From IMG/VR virus record IMGVR_UViG_3300044922_000131, positions 1-59,809 of that record: a DNA stretch of 59,809 nucleotides. One strand, 5' to 3'. The position numbers and the translations under genes are program-made. Within the stretch, counting starts at the first letter, position 1. Each line of letters starts with the position of its first letter. The notes under the pieces are model-generated. The model did no database searches, had not been told where the DNA came from, and saw only the letters and a list, made by a program, of their open reading frames with translations. This stretch comes from a virus. This document shows positions 17,257-27,010 of the stretch, piece by piece.

Positions 17257-17868
17257 TTAATTTACTCTCTTATAGGCTTTTTTATGTTTAGATATAGCAA
17301 ATATTTCAAATCCGCCTGTTAACATTTTATCTTCAATTTGTTGATGATCGTAATATGGAATATCATCAAATATTATAATTCCATTCATAGAGAGTCTAGG
17401 AATAAAAAAATCTGCTTCTAGCAATACGGCATCTGTACAGTGAGGACCGTCAATAAATACTAAAGCATAGTTGGATTCGATTGTTTTAACTTGATTATAC
17501 ACTGGAATACCGTCAGAATATCTAGAGAAAAATTCAGTATCTTCTAAATTAAAAAATTGAAAATTAAATCCTAAATCAGTTATATAAGAAAATAAATTAG
17601 GAATCGTTTCGTCTCTCATACGATTATTATAATCAAATTTTATAGCTAAATGCAAATCGCTAGAAGCATAATCTATATTTCCGTAAGGATCAACACAAAC
17701 AAATACTCTATTAGTATCTTCAAATCGTTCTAAAGAATCTGCGATTAGTATTGCAGATCCACCTTTTCGAGTCCCTAACTCTATTATATTTCCAAAGATA
17801 TTATTTTTTGAAATATATTCACAAGCATCATTTAATATTTCATAATCTATACTATCAGTTTCAAACAT
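17257..17868 (-). CDS. Class I SAM-dependent methyltransferase (Methyltransf_24 / cephalosporin-hydroxylase-like)
   Basis: Motif I is IIELGTRKGGSAILIAD (28-44), followed by an acidic strand end VFVCVDPYGN. The C-terminus has YALVFIDGPHCTDAVLLEADFF and GIIIFDDIPYYD, typical of small O-methyltransferases of the Methyltransf_24 type. 203 aa is a single-domain length. The acceptor is probably a sugar given its neighbours. It overlaps the TPR-GT9 gene by 8 nt and is followed 2 nt later by the three-domain glycosyltransferase. Confidence 0.75.
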   Translation of the reverse strand: MFETDSIDYEILNDACEYISKNNIFGNIIELGTRKGGSAILIADSLERFEDTNRVFVCVDPYGNIDYASSDLHLAIKFDYNNRMRDETIPNLFSYITDLGFNFQFFNLEDTEFFSRYSDGIPVYNQVKTIESNYALVFIDGPHCTDAVLLEADFFIPRLSMNGIIIFDDIPYYDHQQIEDKMLTGGFEIFAISKHKKAYKRVN

Positions 17869-19231
17869 TATATTTTTCCTTTAATACAGCTTTTAGTTCG
17901 TCATATACTTCATTCCAAATTTCCGGAGTAACTTGTCTAATTAACCTTACGTTTTCTCCATACCAACTAGAATTTGGTTTACCTTCGGCCCAGACATAAT
18001 ATTCCATGATAGGAATTAATATAATAACTTGTTTACCTAGCGCAGCCGCTGCATGTGCAACTGAAGTACACGAAGTTATTACTAAATCTAGGTTATGGAT
18101 TACACCTAGTAAATCTTCAAATGTACTTAACTCAAATTGCAAATCAACAACTTCATTATGATTTTCTAATTGCGCTAACCCAACATCTCGTTGAATAGAA
18201 TATAAACTCCAGTTATTGCCTTCTGGTAAGGAATTTATAACTTCTGTTAAATTAACGCTGCGATGTAATTCATGATCATATCTTGGATTGCCTGCCCATC
18301 GCAACCCAACTTTAAATTCTCCAGATAATTTATGTTTCTCAATATAGTCAGGTTTAGCTTGTAAATAAGGGCCGTACCATAAATCGTTAGCATCAATTCC
18401 TAATGTTTTTGGTAATGCCATCATTGGAGTCCAACAATCATAATCTTCTTTTTTATAGTCTGAAATATCAATAATTTTTTCAAATGGTAAATGATTGTAA
18501 ATTGTATGTACTTTATGAGTAGTCATAATAGAAACTTTCATACCAAGATCTCTTAAATGTTTTACAAATCTAACATTAATAATCTCGTCGCCAATGCCGC
18601 CTTCACCTACTATTAATATATGTAAATTTGGTTTTGGTTTACCGTTCCATTCAGGGATATCCCAAACTTTAGAATATGATCCAAATACATTTAACTTTCT
18701 ACCAATGTAAAGGTGTTCCATACCTTTTTTAAAATCTCCATCTTGAATATAATGCACTCCAAGATTAAATAAGATCGAATCCGCTTCTCGTTGATCGTAT
18801 TTCCATAAATTTTCTTCCATTGATTTAACAATATCATAAGATTCTTGTTTTTTATTACACGCAAATAATGCAGCTGAATAATCTAATAGATAGCGATCAT
18901 TATCTTGAATATTATCCATAACAAATTCATAATATTCTACAGATTTAGTTGGCTTATTTGCTGACAAATAAATTTTAGCTAAATTAGACTTAATTGCTAC
19001 AGTTTGTTCAATAGCTTTAGATAGCGATAATGCTTTTTCGCCATATTCTATAGCAGTAACAAATCTTTTTGCTTTATCATAAGAATAACTATATAAATCA
19101 TAACCTAAAATATCAAGAGGAACTATTTTATTTTTTTCAAATAGTTCCATTAAATTTACTATTTCGTCTAATAAATCCGATCTTGATAAAATATCAACTG
19201 TTTGCTTTACTGCATCATAATCTGTAGCCAT
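17861..19231 (-). CDS. TPR-repeat glycosyltransferase, GT9 / heptosyltransferase-like
   Basis: The N-terminal ~175 residues are helical TPR-like repeats (GYDLYSYSYDKAKRFVTAIEYGEKAL, NLAKIYLSANKPTKSVEYYE, FNLGVHYIQDGDFKKGMEHL). The C-terminal half is a GT-B domain of the GT9 type: HILIVGEGGIGDEIINVRFV, FKVGLRWAGNPRYDHELHRS and a donor site around DLVITSCTSVAHAAAALGKQV. GT9 enzymes transfer heptose-like sugars from ADP-sugars. I start at ATG 19231 (MATDYD); the longer frame begins only at a GTG. It overlaps the FkbM gene by 17 nt. Confidence 0.8.
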   Translation of the reverse strand: MATDYDAVKQTVDILSRSDLLDEIVNLMELFEKNKIVPLDILGYDLYSYSYDKAKRFVTAIEYGEKALSLSKAIEQTVAIKSNLAKIYLSANKPTKSVEYYEFVMDNIQDNDRYLLDYSAALFACNKKQESYDIVKSMEENLWKYDQREADSILFNLGVHYIQDGDFKKGMEHLYIGRKLNVFGSYSKVWDIPEWNGKPKPNLHILIVGEGGIGDEIINVRFVKHLRDLGMKVSIMTTHKVHTIYNHLPFEKIIDISDYKKEDYDCWTPMMALPKTLGIDANDLWYGPYLQAKPDYIEKHKLSGEFKVGLRWAGNPRYDHELHRSVNLTEVINSLPEGNNWSLYSIQRDVGLAQLENHNEVVDLQFELSTFEDLLGVIHNLDLVITSCTSVAHAAAALGKQVIILIPIMEYYVWAEGKPNSSWYGENVRLIRQVTPEIWNEVYDELKAVLKEKYNV

Positions 19232-20018
19232 TATTTTCCAATTCCAAAATAAACTCGTATTCCGATGATGATAATTTTTCTTCAGGAACACAAATAAAAT
19301 TTATATCCAAAACAAAAGTTTTATAACCTAACGATTCAATTAACGTTTTTAGTTCAGTTGCACCGTTATATTGCTTATAATATTCAATATACATTAGTGG
19401 TCTGTGCTTGTTAATTGTAGCAACAGCACCATTAACTACGTCTAGTTCCATCCCTTCAACATCAACTTTAATAATAGAAATATTTTCTATATCTTTAAAG
19501 TATTCATCAATAACAATTTGATCAACAATTTCGCCATTACCAAAATCTAGATCTTGGCCAACATCATCAAATTCTCCAGTAAGACCTACACTACCAAAAC
19601 TAGCCGGTTTATAATAATCTACTTTAGGTACAGTTATCGGTTTAGTAGACGATCCGACTGCAGTTTTTTCCGCATATACGTTATCTACGCTGTTTAATGC
19701 TAAGTTACCACATAGCATTTGATAGATCTGACGTTGCGGTTCAAATGCATACACAGTTCCGTTTGCTGGTAAAATTGCATCAGCAACTTGGACAGAGAAC
19801 GCGCCGATGTTAGCACCAACATCAATCACTGCAGGATACTTTTTATCTTTAAGATACTGGCGTAAGATCCACATTAATTCCATATTTTCTGAACCCATGT
19901 TCATTAAATGATATCCAACTCCGGGAAAATTTTCTGTAGGATTATAATCAAATCGGTTTACTATCATCATACCAAACTCAGTTGGTATTATAACATTTCT
20001 TCTCGGTTTTCCTATCAT
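19215..20018 (-). CDS. FkbM-family methyltransferase
   Basis: Class I O-methyltransferase of the FkbM family. Motif I is VIDVGANIGAFSVQVADA, then VYAFEPQRQIYQMLCGNLALN, and the characteristic IIKVDVEGMELDVVNGA with its acidic residues intact, then PLMYIEYYKQ. FkbM enzymes commonly methylate sugar hydroxyls in glycan clusters. The ATG at 20018 overlaps the upstream stop as ATGA; the only longer start is a TTG five codons earlier. 267 aa is normal. The intact VDVEGME contrasts with the degenerate copy in the protein at 56290-57960. Confidence 0.85.
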   Translation of the reverse strand: MIGKPRRNVIIPTEFGMMIVNRFDYNPTENFPGVGYHLMNMGSENMELMWILRQYLKDKKYPAVIDVGANIGAFSVQVADAILPANGTVYAFEPQRQIYQMLCGNLALNSVDNVYAEKTAVGSSTKPITVPKVDYYKPASFGSVGLTGEFDDVGQDLDFGNGEIVDQIVIDEYFKDIENISIIKVDVEGMELDVVNGAVATINKHRPLMYIEYYKQYNGATELKTLIESLGYKTFVLDINFICVPEEKLSSSEYEFILELENNGYRL

Positions 20019-20794
20019 TTCATGTTCTTCCAAAAATCCATTTCTTCTAAATGGTTAAATAAATCTGGCGGAAGAATTGTTTGACGTTCTTTAAATTGAA
20101 CTTTATTTCTAACGTGATGTAACCCTTTAATGTTCATATCAAAATCAAATTCGTCGTAATCACCAACTACATTATCAAAATCATGATCAAACCAAGATTC
20201 TCCAATAAATTCATAAATTTTCTTCATGACTAATTTAGGATTCTTAGCCAATTGATCATATTGCACTACCATAACATTTTCTTTTTTTGCACCAAATAAC
20301 GCTTCTTTAACACCATTATATGCAAACCCAACAAATGAACTAGGGTCTGTTAAATACTGTGCTCTAGAGTAAACAGACATTCCTGCTCCTTCCGGAAACA
20401 TAGACGGAACATCGTATGGATTTTTAGCAAATAAAGTTTCAAATGAATCTACAATCCACGGAATTGATCGTATACAAACAATAATTTTTGCATCTGGATA
20501 TAAATCAGCCAATAACGGCGTTAGATAAGTCCAACCTCGATTAGTATCAAACACTACGTCATTTGAATCTTTATAGTAAGTTTCTGTAACAGAATGGATT
20601 AATTCTTTGCGTTTTTCTGGAGGGCATTGGAATCTATATCCGCCCTGTGATTGACTTTCTTGAATAATAGCTCGTGTAAATCTAGCAAGTGGACCAGAAA
20701 TACTTGCTCCAAAATTTGGATTTTGGTGTAAAATGGAGGAAAGAAGGGTTGTTCCAGAACGAGGCAACCCTGAGATAAAATGAATTTTTTGCAT
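20015..20794 (-). CDS. Sulfotransferase (PAPS-dependent)
   Basis: Transfers sulfate from PAPS to a hydroxyl or amine, probably on a carbohydrate here. The 5'-phosphosulfate loop SGLPRSGTTLLSS lies at residues 8-20 and the 3'-phosphate-binding strand and helix IIVCIRSIPWIVDSFETLF at about 104-122. VVQYDQLAKNPKLVMKKIYEFIG is the usual third conserved segment. First gene of the cluster: a sigma70 promoter lies 33 nt upstream and the next gene starts with ATGA overlap. The APS-kinase-like gene at the far end of the same operon could supply PAPS. Confidence 0.88.
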   Translation of the reverse strand: MQKIHFISGLPRSGTTLLSSILHQNPNFGASISGPLARFTRAIIQESQSQGGYRFQCPPEKRKELIHSVTETYYKDSNDVVFDTNRGWTYLTPLLADLYPDAKIIVCIRSIPWIVDSFETLFAKNPYDVPSMFPEGAGMSVYSRAQYLTDPSSFVGFAYNGVKEALFGAKKENVMVVQYDQLAKNPKLVMKKIYEFIGESWFDHDFDNVVGDYDEFDFDMNIKGLHHVRNKVQFKERQTILPPDLFNHLEEMDFWKNMK

Positions 20795-20826
20795 ATTGGC
20801 CTTTTTAAATAGTTTAATAAAACATA

Positions 20827-20855
20827 ATTTTACTATACTTAGTTCAAAAAGTCAA
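20827..20855 (-). promoter_or_regulatory. Sigma70-type promoter for the sulfation/glycosylation cluster
   Basis: On the minus strand: TTGACT (20855-20850), a 17-nt spacer, TAAAAT (20832-20827). One mismatch in each hexamer to the bacterial consensus, with ideal spacing. It sits in the only clear gap (64 bp) ahead of seven closely packed genes, so they can be read by host polymerase independently of the fibre genes upstream. Confidence 0.75.
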
Positions 20856-20858
20856 GTG

Positions 20859-21491
20859 TTATTTTTTTTCTAAATCATATTCACGTAATTCAACTGTTGT
20901 TTGAATAGCATTAATTTCAGCAGTTTTTGTAGATTCCCAATTAAAACAATCTTGAATATGCGTCATTATAGAATTTACAATTAATTGTAAATCAGTTTTA
21001 TTAATTACAAAAAACCCTTCTGGGAATTTCCATTCAGCAGAGTAATCATCATTCGTTAATAATAATGCTTGAGAATACATTACTCTAGTTTCTCTATCAG
21101 TATACAAAGTTAATATTTTTCCATTAATATCTCTTGTAATCGGAGTTGTTTCTTTAATCCAACGTAAGTTTGCCAATGCGGCTTTTAAATTAACTTTTAT
21201 AGATTCTATAGGAAATTCTTGCGCGTAAAATTCTGCTATGTGATTATTAGATTCATCATAATAGAATTTTGGTCCAGCTATTTGATCAAATGTGTCATTA
21301 AGTTCTGTTGGATTAACAATTTGCGTTGGAACTAATTTTAAAGATTCATTAAAAATTAATGGTTCGCTTGGCGGATGTTCTATAGTAACTCGTTGATTTA
21401 ATTCTTCAGAAACAAAGTGTTCAAAATATGCTTGATGCCAATCTCTCGGACCTGTTATTATATTTTCGTTTTTTAATAATGTGTATGCCAT
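20859..21491 (-). CDS. DUF4376-like phage protein, possible tail-fibre assembly protein
   Basis: The C-terminal ~100 residues (LRWIKETTPITRDINGKIL, YTDRETRVMYSQALLL, then WKFPEGFFVINKTDLQLIV and IMTHIQDCFNWE) resemble the DUF4376 domain found in proteins encoded beside phage tail fibres. The N-terminus (MAYTLLKNENIITGPRDWHQAYFEHF) looks like a separate small domain. It is the last gene of the fibre region, 9 nt after the first RCC1-gene stop, fitting a fibre chaperone or minor fibre role. Function inferred from context. Confidence 0.6.
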   Translation of the reverse strand: MAYTLLKNENIITGPRDWHQAYFEHFVSEELNQRVTIEHPPSEPLIFNESLKLVPTQIVNPTELNDTFDQIAGPKFYYDESNNHIAEFYAQEFPIESIKVNLKAALANLRWIKETTPITRDINGKILTLYTDRETRVMYSQALLLTNDDYSAEWKFPEGFFVINKTDLQLIVNSIMTHIQDCFNWESTKTAEINAIQTTVELREYDLEKK

Positions 21492-21500
21492 TTTTTAACC

Positions 21501-22625
21501 TTATATTATTTTTAATGCTAATGTATAATACTGACCAGCACTAACTTGTCTCCAGTCACTTAAAGTTCCGACTTGCGTTGGGCTGAATATATTGGTGGTA
21601 TTTGATAATCCTAGTTGGCCATTGCCATTATACCCCCAGGTCCATAATGTTCCGTCTGTTTTGATCGCTGCTGTATAAAATACCCCGCCAGCAACTTGAC
21701 TCCAACTACTTAAAGTGCCAACTTGTACTGGGCTACTTCTGTCAGCCGTATCAGATAACCCTAATCCTCCAAAACTATTATATCCCCAATTCCATAATGT
21801 TCCGTCTGTTTTAATCGCTGCTGTATGCATATATCCAGCAGCAACTTTGCTCCAATTGGACAAAGTTCCAACTTGTACTGGGCTTGATCTGTGCGCGGTA
21901 TCCGATAGTCCTAGTTGACCACTATTATTATAACCACACGCCCATAATGTTCCGTCTGTCTTACTTGCTATTGTGTGCTTATATCCACAAGAAACTTGAT
22001 TCCAGTTACTTAAAGTTCCAACTTGTACTGGACTACTTCTATTTGTTAAATCAGATAATCCTAGTTGACCTGTATTATTTAAACCCCAAGTCCATAATGT
22101 GTTATCTGTTTTAATCGCGGTTGTGTGCATTCCACTCCCGCTAGCAACTCGACTCCAGTTACTTAAAGTTCCAACTTGTACTGGACTACTTCTATTTGTT
22201 AAATCAGATAATCCTAAGTTACCTTGACCATTATAACCGCAAGCCCATAATGTTCCGTCTGTCTTAATCAATGCTGTATGATACTTTCCAAGAGCAACGT
22301 TACTCCAGTTACTTAAAGTTCCAACTTGTACCGGGCTTGATCTAGCAACTGTATTTGATAATCCTAATGCACCAAAAAGATTATAACCCCACGCCCATAA
22401 TGTTCCGTCTGTCTTAATTGCTACTGTATGTCGGTATCCAACAACAACTTGATTCCAGTTAGATGCAGTCCCGATTTGTACCGGACTACTTCTATTTGTT
22501 AAATCAGATAATCCTAGTTGGCCAGCATCATTATTCCCCCAAGCATACATATTCCCAGTTGCCTTAAACATAGCCGTAGACATATATCTTGTTTGTAATT
22601 TTGTTCCAGTTACTTTATAAGTCAT
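21501..22625 (-). CDS. RCC1-repeat protein, single seven-bladed beta-propeller
   Basis: Seven RCC1-type units of about 50 residues, each of the form W[33 protein letters not shown] followed by RSSPVQVGT. The seven WG(Y/N)N-type cores occur from residue about 28 to 345. Little sequence lies outside the repeats, so the whole protein should be one propeller closed between the N- and C-terminal strands. RCC1 propellers act as binding platforms; in this fibre operon I infer a receptor-binding or adhesin role. It overlaps the next upstream RCC1 gene by 4 nt. Confidence 0.85.
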   Translation of the reverse strand: MTYKVTGTKLQTRYMSTAMFKATGNMYAWGNNDAGQLGLSDLTNRSSPVQIGTASNWNQVVVGYRHTVAIKTDGTLWAWGYNLFGALGLSNTVARSSPVQVGTLSNWSNVALGKYHTALIKTDGTLWACGYNGQGNLGLSDLTNRSSPVQVGTLSNWSRVASGSGMHTTAIKTDNTLWTWGLNNTGQLGLSDLTNRSSPVQVGTLSNWNQVSCGYKHTIASKTDGTLWACGYNNSGQLGLSDTAHRSSPVQVGTLSNWSKVAAGYMHTAAIKTDGTLWNWGYNSFGGLGLSDTADRSSPVQVGTLSSWSQVAGGVFYTAAIKTDGTLWTWGYNGNGQLGLSNTTNIFSPTQVGTLSDWRQVSAGQYYTLALKII

Positions 22626-25558
22626 AATAGTGAAGCCAAAGTTGTATTATCCATTGCATAAACGCTAACGTATGTATTTAGCGTTCCGACTTGTACAGGG
22701 CTACTTGTATTAGTATAGTTTTCCTGACCTAATTGACCGGAACTATTTAAACCCCACGCCCAAAGAGTTCCATCCGTTTTTATAGCAACAGAATGATAGT
22801 TACTTGCTGCAATTTTGCTCCAATTAGATAAATTACCAATTTGCGTTATACTTGAACGATGAGTTACATCTCCTAATCCCAATTGACCATAACTATTATT
22901 ACCTATAGACCAAAGAGTTCCATTAGTTTTTAAAAATAATCCATACGTTAATCCAGCAACGACTTTAGACCAACCAGTATTTAACGATATTTGAATAGGG
23001 GAATACACGTTAGAACTAGATCTACCTAACCCGCCAAAATTATTATTTCCCCAAGCCCATAATGTATTATCTGTTTTAATAGATAATGTGTGATAATATC
23101 CGCAAGAAACTTGACTCCAGTTACTTAAAGTACCAACTTGTACTGGGCTTGATCTATTTGTTTGATCAGATAATCCTAATTGACCGGCAGCATTACTACC
23201 CCAAGCCCATAATGTTCCATCTATCTTAATCGATGCTGTATAAGTTAAGCCGCCGATGACTCGACTCCAGTTACTTAAAGTTCCGACTTGAACTAGGTTA
23301 CTTCTATTCGCTATATCCGATAACCCTAATTGACCATTAGTATTATAACCGCACATCCATAATGTTCCATCTGTTTTTACTGCTGCTATATGATGCCTGC
23401 CACCCGCTACTTGACTCCAGTTAGATAGAGTGCCAACTTGTACTGGGCTATATCTAAATGTTAAATCTCCTGATCCTAATTGACCCCAAGAATTATAACC
23501 CCAAGTCCATAATGTTCCATCGGTTTTAATCGCTGCTGTATGATAACCTCCTGTAACAATTTGACTCCAGTTAGATAAAGTTCCGACTTGTACTGGGCTT
23601 GATCTATCGGTTGTATCAGATAATCCTAATTGACCAGAACTATTCCGACCCCAAGTCCATAATGTTCCGTCTGTGTTTACTGCTGCTGTATGATACTGTC
23701 CACAAGCAACTTTACTCCAATTAGATAGAGTTCCAACTTGTACTGGACTCGATCTATGGGTTAAATTAGATAATCCTAATTGACCATAACTATTATTTCC
23801 CCAAGCCCATAATGTATTATCTGTTTTAATAGATAATGTGTGATAATATCCGCAAGAAACTTGACTCCAGTTGGTTAAAGTTCCAACTTGCACTGGACTA
23901 GAATAATTTGTTATATTGTTAGTTCCTAATTGACCATAACTATTATTACCCCAAGTCCATAATGTTCCGTTTGTCTTGATCGCTAATGTATGGTAGAGTC
24001 CACTCGAAAATTTAGTATAAGTTGTGGCATTATATAACCCCGGATACGAAGGTAGTACAACTTTTTGAACAACAGGATCAATACCAACTTGACCAAAACT
24101 ATTTAACCCCCAACTCCAAAGCGTAGTATCTGATTTAATATAATAACCAAATCTATCGCCAAACGATGCTTCTATTGCAGCATCAATTACAACTGGCGCA
24201 GCAATAATAATTCCGTTTAATGACGAATTAACTTCACTCGGATTTATTGATGAATAATCAAAATGAGATTTTGCAGTTAACAAATAATCTGCATTATTAC
24301 CAAATGCATACAAATTGCCATCAGACTTGATAGCAGCACCCCACGCAGTATTTTGAGTGCCTGTTGGGAATTTGCTCCAATTGGCAGAAGACACTACTTG
24401 ATTAAGATCAACACGGTATGAAGTAAGATTGTACCCTAGTTGACCAAAATTATTCAAACCCCAAATCCGCGTTCCGTCTGTGTTAATTGCTATTATATGA
24501 TCAGCTCCGCAAGCAACTTTACTCCAGTTAGCTGCAATTCTGACTTGCACTGGGCTTGATCTACTGGCAGTATCTCCGAGTCCTAATTGACCATAAGCAT
24601 TATAACCGCAAACCCATAATGTTCCGTCTGTCTTGATTGCTGCTATATGACGGTTACCACAAAAAATTTGGCTCCAGTTACTTAAAGTTCCGACTTGTAC
24701 TGGACTTGATTTACTATTAAATGACTCGCCTATTCCTAATTGACCATAAAAATTATAACCACAAGTCCATAATTGTCCATTTGAATTAATTGCTGCGGTA
24801 AGGTGATATCCGCAACTAACTTTACTCCAGTTATTTAAAGTTCCAACTTGTACTGGGCTTGATCTAGTTGCAGTATCAGATAACCCTAAGTTTCCATACA
24901 AATTATAACCCCAAGTCCACAATGTTCCATCTGTTTTAATTGCTGATGTATGGCGATATCCGCAAGAAATTTGGCTCCAGTTGGTTAAAGTTCCGACTTG
25001 TACTGGGCTTGATCTATTTGTTAAATCAGATAATCCTAATTGCCCAGAACTATTCCGACCCCAAGTCCATAATGTTCCGTCTGTTTTTACCGCTGATGTA
25101 TGATAATGTCCACTAGCAATTTTACTCCAGTTGGTTAAAGTTCCGACTTGTACTGGGCTTGATCTATGAGTTAAATTAGATAATCCTAATTGACCATAAC
25201 TATTATTACCCCAAGTCCATAATGTTCCGTCTGTTTTAATTGCTGCTGCATGATAATATCCTTTGCCAGCAACTTGACTCCAGTTACTTAACGTTCCGAC
25301 TTGTACTGGGCTTGATTTATTATATATATCGCCTAATCCTAATGCACCGAAACTATTCAAACCCCAAATCCATAATGTTCCGTCTGTCTTGATCGCTGCT
25401 GTATTAAGTAATCCGCAAGCAACTTGACTCCATGGTATATTACCAATTGAGGTTGGAGCTGAAGTTAAAAACCGATAATTCCTACCAACTTCCCAAAGTG
25501 AGTTATCATTTTTTATTACATAATTTGAATTATTTTTTATACCATAATATTGAGCCAT
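22622..25558 (-). CDS. RCC1-repeat protein, about 19 blades
   Basis: A 978-aa protein made almost entirely of RCC1 units. I count about 19 WG-type cores by eye, two or three degenerate ([10 protein letters not shown] near the N-terminus, [10 protein letters not shown] near residue 410). A non-repeat patch of about 60 residues near 400-460 probably separates two propellers. The length suggests two to three seven-bladed propellers. Several units are nearly identical in DNA, including an 82-bp exact repeat 750 bp apart. No signal peptide or membrane segment. Its start abuts the stop of the next upstream RCC1 gene. Confidence 0.82.
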   Translation of the reverse strand: MAQYYGIKNNSNYVIKNDNSLWEVGRNYRFLTSAPTSIGNIPWSQVACGLLNTAAIKTDGTLWIWGLNSFGALGLGDIYNKSSPVQVGTLSNWSQVAGKGYYHAAAIKTDGTLWTWGNNSYGQLGLSNLTHRSSPVQVGTLTNWSKIASGHYHTSAVKTDGTLWTWGRNSSGQLGLSDLTNRSSPVQVGTLTNWSQISCGYRHTSAIKTDGTLWTWGYNLYGNLGLSDTATRSSPVQVGTLNNWSKVSCGYHLTAAINSNGQLWTCGYNFYGQLGIGESFNSKSSPVQVGTLSNWSQIFCGNRHIAAIKTDGTLWVCGYNAYGQLGLGDTASRSSPVQVRIAANWSKVACGADHIIAINTDGTRIWGLNNFGQLGYNLTSYRVDLNQVVSSANWSKFPTGTQNTAWGAAIKSDGNLYAFGNNADYLLTAKSHFDYSSINPSEVNSSLNGIIIAAPVVIDAAIEASFGDRFGYYIKSDTTLWSWGLNSFGQVGIDPVVQKVVLPSYPGLYNATTYTKFSSGLYHTLAIKTNGTLWTWGNNSYGQLGTNNITNYSSPVQVGTLTNWSQVSCGYYHTLSIKTDNTLWAWGNNSYGQLGLSNLTHRSSPVQVGTLSNWSKVACGQYHTAAVNTDGTLWTWGRNSSGQLGLSDTTDRSSPVQVGTLSNWSQIVTGGYHTAAIKTDGTLWTWGYNSWGQLGSGDLTFRYSPVQVGTLSNWSQVAGGRHHIAAVKTDGTLWMCGYNTNGQLGLSDIANRSNLVQVGTLSNWSRVIGGLTYTASIKIDGTLWAWGSNAAGQLGLSDQTNRSSPVQVGTLSNWSQVSCGYYHTLSIKTDNTLWAWGNNNFGGLGRSSSNVYSPIQISLNTGWSKVVAGLTYGLFLKTNGTLWSIGNNSYGQLGLGDVTHRSSITQIGNLSNWSKIAASNYHSVAIKTDGTLWAWGLNSSGQLGQENYTNTSSPVQVGTLNTYVSVYAMDNTTLASLL
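23041..23872 (-). repeat. 82-bp exact direct repeat, 750 bp apart, inside an RCC1 gene
   Basis: Positions 23041-23122 are identical to 23791-23872. The offset is exactly five 150-bp units. The copies code for the same blade face ([20 protein letters not shown]). Points to recent duplication or gene conversion inside the propeller array. Confidence 0.8.
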
Positions 25559-27010
25559 TTATATTCCGTAAACTACTTTTGTAGGTAAAGGTGTTGTATC
25601 TACTAACCCTAATTGACCATACCCATTATCACCCCAAGTCCATAATGTTCCGTCTGTTTTAATTGCTGCTACATAAAACATTCCAGAATAAATTTGACTC
25701 CAGTTACTTAAGGTTCCAACTTGTACTGGGCTTGATCTATTGACTTGATCAGATAACCCTAATTGACCATACACATTATTTCCCCAAGTCCAAAATGTTC
25801 CATCTGTTTTAATCGCTGTAGTCAGGCGATATCCGCAAGCAATTTTACTCCAGTCACTTAAAGTTCCAACTTGTACTGGGATTGATCTAGGCGCGGTATC
25901 CGATAATCCTAATTGACCATAAAAATTATAACCACAAGTCCATAATGTTCCGTCTGTTTTAATTGCTGCTGTATGATAATACCCGCAAGAAATTTGACTC
26001 CAGTTACTTAAAGTTCCGACTTGCACTGGGCTGGATCTATTTGCGGTATCAGATAACCCTAAGTTTCCATACACATTCCACCCCCAAGCCCATAATGTTC
26101 CATTTGATTTAATCGATGCTGTATAATATCGCCCACAAGCAATTTTGCTCCAGTTACTTAAAGTTCCAACTTGTACTGGGCTTGATCTATGAGTTAAATC
26201 AGATAATCCTAATGCACCAAAAAGATTTTGCCCCCAAGTCCATAATGTTCCATCTGTTTTAATTGCTGCTACCAACTCTGATCCGCTAGCAATTTTACTC
26301 CAGTTACTTAACGTTCCAACTTGTACTGGACTTGATCTATGAGTTAAATCAGATAATCCCAATTGACCATAAGAATTAATCCCCCACGTCCATAATGTGT
26401 TATCTGTTTTAATTGCCAATGAATGTTGAAATCCACCAGCAATTTTACTCCAGTTACTTAAAGTTCCGACTTGTACTGGGCTTGATCTATTGGCAGTATC
26501 CGATAACCCTAATGCACCATAACCATTCCAACCCCAAGTCCATAATGTTCCGTTTGGGTTGATTGCTGCTGTATGATACAAACCTCCACTAACGATACCC
26601 CAGTTACTTAAAGTACCAACTGGTACTGGGGTGTATATGGTTGATGTAATAGCAAATGCAGTCCATGCAAGAGATTGAGGAGTATTTTCTAAAGCTCCAA
26701 AGGCTCCCCGAATATACGTTTTTGAAGTATTAGCTCTATCTGAAAATATTATTGCGCTCGGTAATACAGCAACTATATCGGCAAAATTATCTAAATCAAG
26801 TTTTGGAACATTAAATGTTCCAAAACTTGAATTAAATGCATTACCTACATTTAACGCGTAATATCCAGAAGAACTAATATTATTTTGACCAAATACAACA
26901 GTTTTTCTACTAGAAATTTTTAACGTTTCTATTGGAAAATAATTTATATCATCTGCTTTAATATATGTATAATCTAAATCAACAGAATTTAGTTTATAAT
27001 TAGAACTCAT
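25559..27010 (-). CDS. RCC1-repeat protein, one propeller plus N-terminal domain
   Basis: Residues 1-125 are a non-repeat beta-type domain (VVFGQNNISSSGYYALNVGN and following), possibly an attachment or coordination domain. Residues about 130-483 hold seven canonical RCC1 units, ending WTWGDNGYGQLGLVDTTPLPTKVVYGI. This is one seven-bladed propeller. It overlaps the 1059-aa RCC1 gene upstream by 4 nt, so all four RCC1 genes form one translationally linked set. Confidence 0.83.
   Translation of the reverse strand: MSSNYKLNSVDLDYTYIKADDINYFPIETLKISSRKTVVFGQNNISSSGYYALNVGNAFNSSFGTFNVPKLDLDNFADIVAVLPSAIIFSDRANTSKTYIRGAFGALENTPQSLAWTAFAITSTIYTPVPVGTLSNWGIVSGGLYHTAAINPNGTLWTWGWNGYGALGLSDTANRSSPVQVGTLSNWSKIAGGFQHSLAIKTDNTLWTWGINSYGQLGLSDLTHRSSPVQVGTLSNWSKIASGSELVAAIKTDGTLWTWGQNLFGALGLSDLTHRSSPVQVGTLSNWSKIACGRYYTASIKSNGTLWAWGWNVYGNLGLSDTANRSSPVQVGTLSNWSQISCGYYHTAAIKTDGTLWTCGYNFYGQLGLSDTAPRSIPVQVGTLSDWSKIACGYRLTTAIKTDGTFWTWGNNVYGQLGLSDQVNRSSPVQVGTLSNWSQIYSGMFYVAAIKTDGTLWTWGDNGYGQLGLVDTTPLPTKVVYGI

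Noticed and set aside
19232-19291. Longer N-terminus for the TPR-GT9 protein
   Set aside because: It needs a GTG start deep inside the FkbM gene; the ATG at 19231 is closer to the overlap pattern of the cluster.
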